Shown in pieces: positions 1-9,960 of a stretch of DNA of 64,000 nt (position 1 is its first letter; every line of letters starts with the position of its first letter). A program made the translations under genes and the position numbers. The notes below the pieces were generated by a model, which worked only from the letters and a program-made list of their open reading frames with translations, was not told where the DNA came from and did no database searches. Source of the DNA: Pyrocephalus nanus (lineage: Eukaryota; Chordata; Aves; Passeriformes; Tyrannidae); contig CM076261.1 in NCBI GenBank assembly GCA_038380795.1, positions 34,931,866 to 34,995,865 on the forward strand. Reading direction: 5' to 3'.

Positions 1-332
1 CCTGGGGTGCGTGCCCGCGCGGCGGGGCTGCCTGTCCTGGCTGGTGACGGGCCAGCGTGGCACGTCCCCCCCGCCCCCCACCCCGTCCTCGGGGCTGGGG
101 CCCTGTCCCCCCGGCCTTGGGCCGTGTTAGGCCACCCTTGGGAGTGCCGGGCCTCAGGGGGGGCGGCCCCGTAAGTGGGGCTTTGTGCGTCCCCCCTGCT
201 CGGCGGGCGGTTGGAGGGACCCCCCTGTAATCAGGCGGGTGTCCCGCGGGGTCCCCGGCCTTTCACAGGCGTGGGGCTGGGCGTGTGCCCTCCCTGTCCC
301 CGGGGCTCACCTGGAGGCCTTTAGGCCATGAG

Positions 333-353
333 CTCCACTGCCTGGCAGTGGAG
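333..353. repeat. 21-bp near-perfect palindrome in the unit
   Basis: Arms 333-342 and 344-353 are perfect reverse complements around a single T. The palindrome recurs in every copy at 1,992-bp spacing. Neighbouring inverted repeats are 536-551 (7-bp arms), 576-600 (8-bp arms), 943-958 (a perfect 16-bp GC palindrome) and 1509-1522 (6-bp arms). Confidence 0.9.
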
Positions 354-688
354 TCTCCTTGCCCTTGCTGCGGGGGAAGGCCGAGCTCCGTGGCTCCCTG
401 GGTGGGGACCCGCCCGTAAGCGGGGTCTGGGTCTGGGAGCCTTTGTGCTCCCTCGACTGGCAGCCTGTGCGGGGCGACCGCCCCGTTAGCGGGGAGCGGG
501 TCGGGTGCCCCCGGAGTGGAGAGAAGGAGCCTCCGTGGGCCCTTGGGCCCAGGGCCCCCCTGTAAGTCGTGGAGTAAGTGCCCTGGAGTCCCGGGCACTT
601 TGCGGTCCAGGCAGCGGCTGGAGCCCCCTGTAAGCAGGGCGGCAGCCTCCCTGACCGCTGGTTCGCATGCCCAGCTGCCTTTGCCCAG

Positions 689-1259
689 AGGGCCCGGCTC
701 CCAGCAGCGGATGGGACCGCGCCGCGCGTCGCTGTGGTGAGTCAAAGTGCCGTTTGGAGGGTTTTGGGGGCGGGGTGGCCTGTGGGGGGGGCGGCTGGTG
801 GCTTGGGGATGTGCCTCTGGGGGTGCATGCCGGGGCCCGGTTTCCCTCCCGGGGAGGAGCTGGGGGTTGTGGGGCCCAAGTGCGTCCTCCTGCCTTGGCG
901 GAAGCCGTCGCAGAAGAGAGCCAGAGGCATGGATGGCGTGGGACGGCGGCGCCGCCGTGGGAAGCCGGTGAGGGGAGGCAAGCTGAACTTGGGGGGTGGT
1001 GCGGAGATGTGGGGGTCCCGCGGGTGGGCAGGTGGTGGCTTGGACAGCTGCCTCTGGGTCCTAGCTTCCTTTCCTTCAGCGGAAGGAGTTGGAGCTCCTC
1101 AGTGCCAACTGTGTCCTCCTGCCTCGTCAGGAGCTGTGTCGAGAAGACAGCAGAGGCACCGGCGTGGGCAAGAAGAGCGGCGGCTTGGAGCTGAAGAGGG
1201 GGCGCGAGAAGGGCCCTCTGGGCAAAGGGACCTCCCTGGCATCCCCGGGGCAGGGATAG
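689..1259 (+). other. Candidate three-exon transcription unit within each macrosatellite copy
   Basis: Acceptor-like AG sites and donor-like GT sites frame three segments in copy 1: 689-736 (followed by GTGAGT), 857-967 (followed by GTGAGG) and 1080-1259 (preceded by a pyrimidine tract ending in TTCAG). The last two are diverged copies of each other. Read with phase-0 junctions, both contain CVLLP and then RG..GVG, and the frame ends at TAG 1257-1259. This frame has no ATG in the first segment. Read from ATG 711 with phase-2 junctions, all segments are also open, with a tryptophan- and serine-rich product ending about 1195. In the first frame copies 2 and 5 carry a stop at unit position 1140; in the second the change is silent. 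I do not recognise either product. It may be a non-coding RNA or not a gene. Equivalent segments occur at +1992, +3984, +5976 and +7968. Confidence 0.3.
740..1200. repeat. Internal direct duplication inside the macrosatellite unit
   Basis: Segment about 780-965 is repeated, diverged, at about 1018-1195. Anchors are a GGTGGCTTGG...TGCCTCTGGG stretch (offset about 238) and a TG(C/T)GTCCTCCTGCCT stretch (881 and 1110, offset 229). Only one 3-bp indel falls in the exon-like part. The duplication predates array expansion because every copy carries it. Confidence 0.8.
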
Positions 1260-1748
1260 CGAAGAGTCCGGGGGGCACCTTCAGGCTGCCCCGGCCGGCT
1301 TAGCGCTGGGCGACCCCCCTGTAAGCAGGGCTGGGTCTTTGTGTTGCTTGTCGTCGGCCTTTTGCCCTCGTGCTCCTGAGGCTGCCCGGAGAGAGGCTGA
1401 AGCACCCTGTAAGCAGGGTGAGAGCCCCCGTCTCCGCACCCGAGGGGGGGAAACGGAGCTCTCCCGACCCCCGGCCCACCCTGTAAGCAGGGCAGGGCTT
1501 TTCCCCTTGGCACCTTGGTGCCCGCTGGCGGCCCCTGGCCAGAGCGAGGCCCCTGTAGTCGGGGTGCGTCACAGCCTCTGCGCCTTGGCCAGCCGCGAAG
1601 CCCCTCAGCGCGTCGAGGCCCTTCTGGCCCGTGCGCAGCCCGGGGGCGGGTCTGAGGCTCTCCTCTCCTGCTCGACGGCAGACAGGGCTGGCTCCCCCCA
1701 CGTTGGCGCACAGAGCTCGCTCCCCCTTCTGGGACGTTCCCCCCCTTT

Positions 1749-1786
1749 GTGTCTTTGTGTCTTTGTGGGTGTGAGTGAGTGAGCAA
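1749..1786. repeat. Short GT-rich microsatellite in the unit
   Basis: Three tandem TTTGTGTC-like repeats are followed by GTGAGTGAGTGAGC. The array repeats it in each copy. It is the only simple-sequence stretch in the unit and marks the boundary between the hairpin-rich part and the segment that crosses into the next copy. Confidence 0.7.
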
Positions 1787-1992
1787 GCGAGCTTGTCCTT
1801 TAGCCCCCGTAGAAACTAGAGAGCAGTGTAGCTTAGACTTCCCAGGAGGGAAAGAGGGGCTCTGTGCAGCAACCGGGGGCTGCCCTGTAAAGCCGCGGGC
1901 GGAGACACGGCCCGGCCTTGCCCCTCGTTCCCGAGGAGGGAGCGAAGCCCCTTAGTGGTGGCGCGGGCACCGTGACCCGGCTGTAGCCAGGG

Positions 1993-3984
1993 CCTGGGGT
2001 GCGTGCCCGCGCGGCGGGGCTGCCTGTCCTGGCTGGTGACGGGCCAGCGTGGCACGTCCCCCCCGCCCCCCACCCCGTCCTCGGGGCTGGGGCCCTGTCC
2101 CCCCGGCCTTGGGCCGTGTTAGGCCACCCTTGGGAGTGCCGGGCCTCAGGGGGGGCGGCCCCGTAAGTGGGGCTTTGTGCGTCCCCCCTGCTCGGCGGGC
2201 GGTTGGAGGGACCCCCCTGTAATCAGGCGGGTGTCCCGCGGGGTCCCCGGCCTTTCACAGGCGTGGGGCTGGGCGTGTGCCCTCCCTGTCCCCGGGGCTC
2301 ACCTGGAGGCCTTTAGGCCATGAGCTCCACTGCCTGGCAGTGGAGTCTCCTTGCCCTTGCTGCGGGGGAAGGCCGAGCTCCGTGGCTCCCTGGGTGGGGA
2401 CCCGCCCGTAAGCGGGGTCTGGGTCTGGGAGCCTTTGTGCTCCCTCGACTGGCAGCCTGTGCGGGGCGACCGCCCCGTTAGCGGGGAGCGGGTCGGGTGC
2501 CCCCGGAGCGGAGAGAAGGAGCCTCCGTGGGCCCTTGGGCCCAGGGCCCCCCTGTAAGTCGTGGAGTAAGTGCCCTGGAGTCCCGGGCACTTTGCGGTCC
2601 AGGCAGCGGCTGGAGCCCCCTGTAAGCAGGGCGGCAGCCTCCCTGACCGCTGGTTCGCATGCCCAGCTGCCTTTGCCCAGAGGGCCCAGCTCCCAGCAGC
2701 GGATGGGACCGCGCCGCGCGTCGCTGTGGTGAGTCAAAGTGCCGTTTGGAGGGTTTTGGGGGCGGGGTGGCCTGTGGGGGGGGCGGCTGGTGGCTTGGGG
2801 ATGTGCCTCTGGGGGTGCATGCCGGGGCCCGGTTTCCCTCCCGGGGAGGAGCTGGGGGTTGTGGGGCCCAAGTGCGTCCTCCTGCCTTGGCGGAAGCCGT
2901 CGCAGAAGAGAGCCAGAGGCATGGATGGCGTGGGACGGCGGCGCCGCCGTGGGAAGCCGGTGAGGGGAGGCAAGCTGAACTTGGGGGGTGGTGCGGAGAT
3001 GTGGGGGTCCCGCGGGTGGGCAGGTGGTGGCTTGGACAGCTGCCTCTGGGTCCTAGCTTCCTTTCCTTCAGCGGAAGGAGTTGGAGCTCCTCAGTGCCAA
3101 CTGTGTCCTCCTGCCTCGTCAGGAGCTGTGTTGAGAAGACAGCAGAGGCACCGGCGTGGGCAAGAAGAGCGGCGGCTTGGAGCTGAAGAGGGGGCGCGAG
3201 AAGGGCCCTCTGGGCAAAGGGACCTCCCTGGCATCCCCGGGGCAGGGATAGCGAAGAGTCCGGGGGGCACCTTCAGGCTGCCCCGGCCGGCTTAGCGCTG
3301 GGCGACCCCCCTGTAAGCAGGGCTGGGTCTTTGTGTTGCTTGTCGTCGGCCTTTTGCCCTCGTGCTCCTGAGGCTGCCCGGAGAGAGGCTGAAGCACCCT
3401 GTAAGCAGGGTGAGAGCCCCCGTCTCCGCACCCGAGGGGGGGAAACGGAGCTCTCCCGACCCCCGGCCCACCCTGTAAGCAGGGCAGGGCTTTTCCCCTT
3501 GGCACCTTGGTGCCCGCTGGCGGCCCCTGGCCAGAGCGAGGCCCCTGTAGTCGGGGTGCGTCACAGCCTCTGCGCCTTGGCCAGCCGCGAAGCCCCTCAG
3601 CGCGTCGAGGCCCTTCTGGCCCGTGCGCAGCCCGGGGGCGGGTCTGAGGCTCTCCTCTCCTGCTCGACGGCAGACAGGGCTGGCTCCCCCCACGTTGGCG
3701 CACAGAGCTCGCTCCCCCTTCTGGGACGTTCCCCCCCTTTGTGTCTTTGTGTCTTTGTGGGTGTGAGTGAGTGAGCAAGCGAGCTTGTCCTTTAGCCCCC
3801 GTAGAAACTAGAGAGCAGTGTAGCTTAGACTTCCCAGGAGGGAAAGAGGGGCTCTGTGCAGCAACCGGGGGCTGCCCTGTAAAGCCGCGGGCGGAGACAC
3901 GGCCCGGCCTTGCCCCTCGTTCCCGAGGAGGGAGCGAAGCCCCTTAGTGGTGGCGCGGGCACCGTGACCCGGCTGTAGCCAGGG
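1993..3984. repeat. Macrosatellite copy 2
   Basis: Complete unit. It has a private A at 2688 (unit position 696, CpG change). It shares with copy 5 a T at 3132 (unit position 1140). That T turns a CGA codon into TGA in one candidate frame but is silent in the other. Confidence 0.97.
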
Positions 3985-5976
3985 CCTGGGGTGCGTGCCC
4001 GCGCGGCGGGGCTGCCTGTCCTGGCTGGTGACGGGCCAGCGTGGCACGTCCCCCCCGCCCCCCACCCCGTCCTCGGGGCTGGGGCCCTGTCCCCCCGGCC
4101 TTGGGTCGTGTTAGGCCACCCTTGGGAGTGCCGGGCCTCAGGGGGGGCGGCCCCGTAAGTGGGGCTTTGTGCGTCCCCCCTGCTCGGCGGGCGGTTGGAG
4201 GGACCCCCCTGTAATCAGGCGGGTGTCCCGCGGGGTCCCCGGCCTTTCACAGGCGTGGGGCTGGGCGTGTGCCCTCCCTGTCCCCGGGGCTCACCTGGAG
4301 GCCTTTAGGCCATGAGCTCCACTGCCTGGCAGTGGAGTCTCCTTGCCCTTGCTGCGGGGGAAGGCCGAGCTCCGTGGCTCCCTGGGTGGGGACCCGCCCG
4401 TAAGCGGGGTCTGGGTCTGGGAGCCTTTGTGCTCCCTCGACTGGCAGCCTGTGCGGGGCGACCGCCCCGTTAGCGGGGAGCGGGTCGGGTGCCCCCGGAG
4501 CGGAGAGAAGGAGCCTCCGTGGGCCCTTGGGCCCAGGGCCCCCCTGTAAGTCGTGGAGTAAGTGCCCTGGAGTCCCGGGCACTTTGCGGTCCAGGCAGCG
4601 GCTGGAGCCCCCTGTAAGCAGGGCGGCAGCCTCCCTGACCGCTGGTTCGCATGCCCAGCTGCCTTTGCCCAGAGGGCCCGGCTCCCAGCAGCGGATGGGA
4701 CCGCGCCGCGCGTCGCTGTGGTGAGTCAAAGTGCCGTTTGGAGGGTTTTGGGGGCGGGGTGGCCTGTGGGGGGGGCGGCTGGTGGCTTGGGGATGTGCCT
4801 CTGGGGGTGCATGCCGGGGCCCGGTTTCCCTCCCGGGGAGGAGCTGGGGGTTGTGGGGCCCAAGTGCGTCCTCCTGCCTTGGCGGAAGCCGTCGCAGAAG
4901 AGAGCCAGAGGCATGGATGGCGTGGGACGGCGGCGCCGCCGTGGGAAGCCGGTGAGGGGAGGCAAGCTGAACTTGGGGGGTGGTGCGGAGATGTGGGGGT
5001 CCCGCGGGTGGGCAGGTGGTGGCTTGGACAGCTGCCTCTGGGTCCTAGCTTCCTTTCCTTCAGCGGAAGGAGTTGGAGCTCCTCAGTGCCAACTGTGTCC
5101 TCCTGCCTCGTCAGGAGCTGTGTCGAGAAGACAGCAGAGGCACCGGCGTGGGCAAGAAGAGCGGCGGCTTGGAGCTGAAGAGGGGGCGCGAGAAGGGCCC
5201 TCTGGGCAAAGGGACCTCCCTGGCATCCCCGGGGCAGGGATAGCGAAGAGTCCGGGGGGCACCTTCAGGCTGCCCCGGCCGGCTTAGCGCTGGGCGACCC
5301 CCCTGTAAGCAGGGCTGGGTCTTTGTGTTGCTTGTCGTCGGCCTTTTGCCCTCGTGCTCCTGAGGCTGCCCGGAGAGAGGCTGAAGCACCCTGTAAGCAG
5401 GGTGAGAGCCCCCGTCTCCGCACCCGAGGGGGGGAAACGGAGCTCTCCCGACCCCCGGCCCACCCTGTAAGCAGGGCAGGGCTTTTCCCCTTGGCACCTT
5501 GGTGCCCGCTGGCGGCCCCTGGCCAGAGCGAGGCCCCTGTAGTCGGGGTGCGTCACAGCCTCTGCGCCTTGGCCAGCCGCGAAGCCCCTCAGCGCGTCGA
5601 GGCCCTTCTGGCCCGTGCGCAGCCCGGGGGCGGGTCTGAGGCTCTCCTCTCCTGCTCGACGGCAGACAGGGCTGGCTCCCCCCACGTTGGCGCACAGAGC
5701 TCGCTCCCCCTTCTGGGACGTTCCCCCCCTTTGTGTCTTTGTGTCTTTGTGGGTGTGAGTGAGTGAGCAAGCGAGCTTGTCCTTTAGCCCCCGTAGAAAC
5801 TAGAGAGCAGTGTAGCTTAGACTTCCCAGGAGGGAAAGAGGGGCTCTGTGCAGCAACCGGGGGCTGCCCTGTAAAGCCGCGGGCGGAGACACGGCCCGGC
5901 CTTGCCCCTCGTTCCCGAGGAGGGAGCGAAGCCCCTTAGTGGTGGCGCGGGCACCGTGACCCGGCTGTAGCCAGGG
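3985..5976. repeat. Macrosatellite copy 3
   Basis: Complete unit. The only difference I noticed is T at 4106 (unit position 122). Exon-like modules lie at 4673-4720, 4841-4951 and 5064-5243, open in both candidate frames. Confidence 0.97.
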
Positions 5977-7968
5977 CCTGGGGTGCGTGCCCGCTCGGCG
6001 GGGCTGCCTGTCCTGGCTGGTGACGGGCCAGCGTGGCACGTCCCCCCCGCCCCCCACCCCGTCCTCGGGGCTGGGGCCCTGTCCCCCCGGCCTTGGGCCG
6101 TGTTAGGCCACCCTTGGGAGTGCCGGGCCTCAGGGGGGGCGGCCCCGTAAGTGGGGCTTTGTGCGTCCCCCCTGCTCGGCGGGCGGTTGGAGGGACCCCC
6201 CTGTAATCAGGCGGGTGTCCCGCGGGGTCCCCGGCCTTTCACAGGCGTGGGGCTGGGCGTGTGCCCTCCCTGTCCCCGGGGCTCACCTGGAGGCCTTTAG
6301 GCCATGAGCTCCACTGCCTGGCAGTGGAGTCTCCTTGCCCTTGCTGCGGGGGAAGGCCGAGCTCCGTGGCTCCCTGGGTGGGGACCCGCCCGTAAGCGGG
6401 GTCTGGGTCTGGGAGCCTTTGTGCTCCCTCGACTGGCAGCCTGTGCGGGGCGACCGCCCCGTTAGCGGGGAGCGGGTCGGGTGCCCCCGGAGCGGAGAGA
6501 AGGAGCCTCCGTGGGCCCTTGGGCCCAGGGCCCCCCTGTAAGTCGTGGAGTAAGTGCCCTGGAGTCCCGGGCACTTTGCGGTCCAGGCAGCGGCTGGAGC
6601 CCCCTGTAAGCAGGGCGGCAGCCTCCCTGACCGCTGGTTCGCATGCCCAGCTGCCTTTGCCCAGAGGGCCCGGCTCCCAGCAGCGGATGGGACCGCGCCG
6701 CGCGTCGCTGTGGTGAGTCAAAGTGCCGTTTGGAGGGTTTTGGGGGCGGGGTGGCCTGTGGGGGGGGCGGCTGGTGGCTTGGGGATGTGCCTCTGGGGGT
6801 GCATGCCGGGGCCCGGTTTCCCTCCCGGGGAGGAGCTGGGGGTTGTGGGGCCCAAGTGCGTCCTCCTGCCTTGGCGGAAGCCGTCGCAGAAGAGAGCCAG
6901 AGGCATGGATGGCGTGGGACGGCGGCGCCGCCGTGGGAAGCCGGTGAGGGGAGGCAAGCTGAACTTGGGGGGTGGTGCGGAGATGTGGGGGTCCCGCGGG
7001 TGGGCAGGTGGTGGCTTGGACAGCTGCCTCTGGGTCCTAGCTTCCTTTCCTTCAGCGGAAGGAGTTGGAGCTCCTCAGTGCCAACTGTGTCCTCCTGCCT
7101 CGTCAGGAGCTGTGTCGAGAAGACAGCAGAGGCACCGGCGTGGGCAAGAAGAGCGGCGGCTTGGAGCTGAAGAGGGGGCGCGAGAAGGGCCCTCTGGGCA
7201 AAGGGACCTCCCTGGCATCCCCGGGGCAGGGATAGCGAAGAGTCCGGGGGGCACCTTCAGGCTGCCCCGGCCGGCTTAGCGCTGGGCGACCCCCCTGTAA
7301 GCAGGGCTGGGTCTTTGTGTTGCTTGTCGTCGGCCTTTTGCCCTCGTGCTCCTGAGGCTGCCCGGAGAGAGGCTGAAGCACCCTGTAAGCAGGGTGAGAG
7401 CCCCCGTCTCCGCACCCGAGGGGGGGAAACGGAGCTCTCCCGACCCCCGGCCCACCCTGTAAGCAGGGCAGGGCTTTTCCCCTTGGCACCTTGGTGCCCG
7501 CTGGCGGCCCCTGGCCAGAGCGAGGCCCCTGTAGTCGGGGTGCGTCACAGCCTCTGCGCCTTGGCCAGCCGCGAAGCCCCTCAGCGCGTCGAGGCCCTTC
7601 TGGCCCGTGCGCAGCCCGGGGGCGGGTCTGAGGCTCTCCTCTCCTGCTCGACGGCAGACAGGGCTGGCTCCCCCCACGTTGGCGCACAGAGCTCGCTCCC
7701 CCTTCTGGGACGTTCCCCCCCTTTGTGTCTTTGTGTCTTTGTGGGTGTGAGTGAGTGAGCAAGCGAGCTTGTCCTTTAGCCCCCGTAGAAACTAGAGAGC
7801 AGTGTAGCTTAGACTTCCCAGGAGGGAAAGAGGGGCTCTGTGCAGCAACCGGGGGCTGCCCTGTAAAGCCGCGGGCGGAGACACGGCCCGGCCTTGCCCC
7901 TCGTTCCCGAGGAGGGAGCGAAGCCCCTTAGTGGTGGCGCGGGCACCGTGACCCGGCTGTAGCCAGGG
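5977..7968. repeat. Macrosatellite copy 4
   Basis: Complete unit. The only difference I noticed is T at 5995 (unit position 19, a G-to-T transversion). Exon-like modules lie at 6665-6712, 6833-6943 and 7056-7235, open in both candidate frames. Confidence 0.97.
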
Positions 7969-9960
7969 CCTGGGGTGCGTGCCCGCGCGGCGGGGCTGCC
8001 TGTCCTGGCTGGTGACGGGCCAGCGTGGCACGTCCCCCCCGCCCCCCACCCCGTCCTCGGGGCTGGGGCCCTGTCCCCCCGGCCTTGGGCCGTGTTAGGC
8101 CACCCTTGGGAGTGCCGGGCCTCAGGGGGGGCGGCCCCGTAAGTGGGGCTTTGTGCGTCCCCCCTGCTCGGCGGGCGGTTGGAGGGACCCCCCTGTAATC
8201 AGGCGGGTGTCCCGCGGGGTCCCCGGCCTTTCACAGGCGTGGGGCTGGGCGTGTGCCCTCCCTGTCCCCGGGGCTCACCTGGAGGCCTTTAGGCCATGAG
8301 CTCCACTGCCTGGCAGTGGAGTCTCCTTGCCCTTGCTGCGGGGGAAGGCCGAGCTCCGTGGCTCCCTGGGTGGGGACCCGCCCGTAAGCGGGGTCTGGGT
8401 CTGGGAGCCTTTGTGCTCCCTCGACTGGCAGCCTGTGCGGGGCGGCCGCCCCGTTAGCGGGGAGCGGGTCGGGTGCCCCCGGAGCGGAGAGAAGGAGCCT
8501 CCGTGGGCCCTTGGGCCCAGGGCCCCCCTGTAAGTCGTGGAGTAAGTGCCCTGGAGTCCCGGGCACTTTGCGGTCCAGGCAGCGGCTGGAGCCCCCTGTA
8601 AGCAGGGCGGCAGCCTCCCTGACCGCTGGTTCGCATGCCCAGCTGCCTTTGCCCAGAGGGCCCGGCTCCCAGCAGCGGATGGGACCGCGCCGCGCGTCGC
8701 TGTGGTGAGTCAAAGTGCCGTTTGGAGGGTTTTGGGGGCGGGGTGGCCTATGGGGGGGGCGGCTGGTGGCTTGGGGATGTGCCTCTGGGGGTGCATGCCG
8801 GGGCCCGGTTTCCCTCCCGGGGAGGAGCTGGGGGTTGTGGGGCCCAAGTGCGTCCTCCTGCCTTGGCGGAAGCCGTCGCAGAAGAGAGCCAGAGGCATGG
8901 ATGGCGTGGGACGGCGGCGCCGCCGTGGGAAGCCGGTGAGGGGAGGCAAGCTGAACTTGGGGGGTGGTGCGGAGATGTGGGGGTCCCGCGGGTGGGCAGG
9001 TGGTGGCTTGGACAGCTGCCTCTGGGTCCTAGCTTCCTTTCCTTCAGCGGAAGGAGTTGGAGCTCCTCAGTGCCAACTGTGTCCTCCTGCCTCGTCAGGA
9101 GCTGTGTTGAGAAGACAGCAGAGGCACCGGCGTGGGCAAGAAGAGCGGCGGCTTGGAGCTGAAGAGGGGGCGCGAGAAGGGCCCTCTGGGCAAAGGGACC
9201 TCCCTGGCATCCCCGGGGCAGGGATAGCGAAGAGTCTGGGGGGCACCTTCAGGCTGCCCCGGCCGGCTTAGCACTGGGCGACCCCCCTGTAAGCAGGGCT
9301 GGGTCTTTGTGTTGCTTGTCGTCGGCCTTTTGCCCTCGTGCTCCTGAGGCTGCCCGGAGAGAGGCTGAAGCACCCTGTAAGCAGGGTGAGAGCCCCCGTC
9401 TCCGCACCCGAGGGGGGGAAACGGAGCTCTCCCGACCCCCGGCCCACCCTGTAAGCAGGGCAGGGCTTTTCCCCTTGGCACCTTGGTGCCCGCTGGCGGC
9501 CCCTGGCCAGAGCGAGGCCCCTGTAGTCGGGGTGCGTCACAGCCTCTGCGCCTTGGCCAGCCGCGAAGCCCCTCAGCGCGTCGAGGCCCTTCTGGCCCGT
9601 GCGCAGCCCGGGGGCGGGTCTGAGGCTCTCCTCTCCTGCTCGACGGCAGACAGGGCTGGCTCCCCCCACGTTGGCGCACAGAGCTCGCTCCCCCTTCTGG
9701 GACGTTCCCCCCCTTTGTGTCTTTGTGTCTTTGTGGGTGTGAGTGAGTGAGCAAGCGAGCTTGTCCTTTAGCCCCCGTAGAAACTAGAGAGCAGTGTAGC
9801 TTAGACTTCCCAGGAGGGAAAGAGGGGCTCTGTGCAGCAACCGGGGGCTGCCCTGTAAAGCCGCGGGCGGAGACACGGCCCGGCCTTGCCCCTCGTTCCC
9901 GAGGAGGGAGCGAAGCCCCTTAGTGGTGGCGCGGGCACCGTGACCCGGCTGTAGCCAGGG
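7969..9960. repeat. Macrosatellite copy 5 (most diverged)
   Basis: Complete unit with five of the roughly ten variant sites: G8445, A8750, T9108, T9237 and A9273 (unit positions 477, 782, 1140, 1269, 1305). Three of these are CpG transitions. T9108 is shared with copy 2. Confidence 0.97.

Larger units (their letters stand above)
120..1988. repeat. Hairpin series with TAAG-like loops inside the unit (shown for copy 1)
   Basis: Short inverted repeats recur through the unit with a shared loop. Examples: CCCC-GTAAGT-GGGG (167-180), CCTG-TAAT-CAGG (224-235), CCCG-TAAG-CGGG (413-424), CCCCG-TTAG-CGGGG (481-494), CCCTG-TAAG-CAGGG (626-639, 1317-1330, 1479-1492), a 7-bp stem version (1403-1420), and GGCT-GT-AGCC (1979-1988). 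Stem bases change together and stay complementary, while the loop stays T(A/T)A(G/T)-like. Several loops are 69-75 bp apart (417, 486, 561, 631; and 1410, 1484, 1555), so the unit seems built from a degenerate subrepeat of about 70 bp. All copies share the series. Confidence 0.85.
1..1992. repeat. Macrosatellite copy 1
   Basis: Complete unit, used here as the coordinate reference. It has a private T at 517 where the other copies have C, a CpG-to-TpG type change. The candidate exon-like module (689-736, 857-967, 1080-1259) has no internal stop in either candidate frame. Confidence 0.97.

Noticed and set aside
578..1303. Long open frames (up to 241 codons) on both strands of every macrosatellite copy
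   Set aside because: They repeat in all copies, overlap on both strands and start at GTG or TTG. At this GC content stop codons are rare, so length alone is no evidence. Only the phased splice-like segments were kept, at low confidence.
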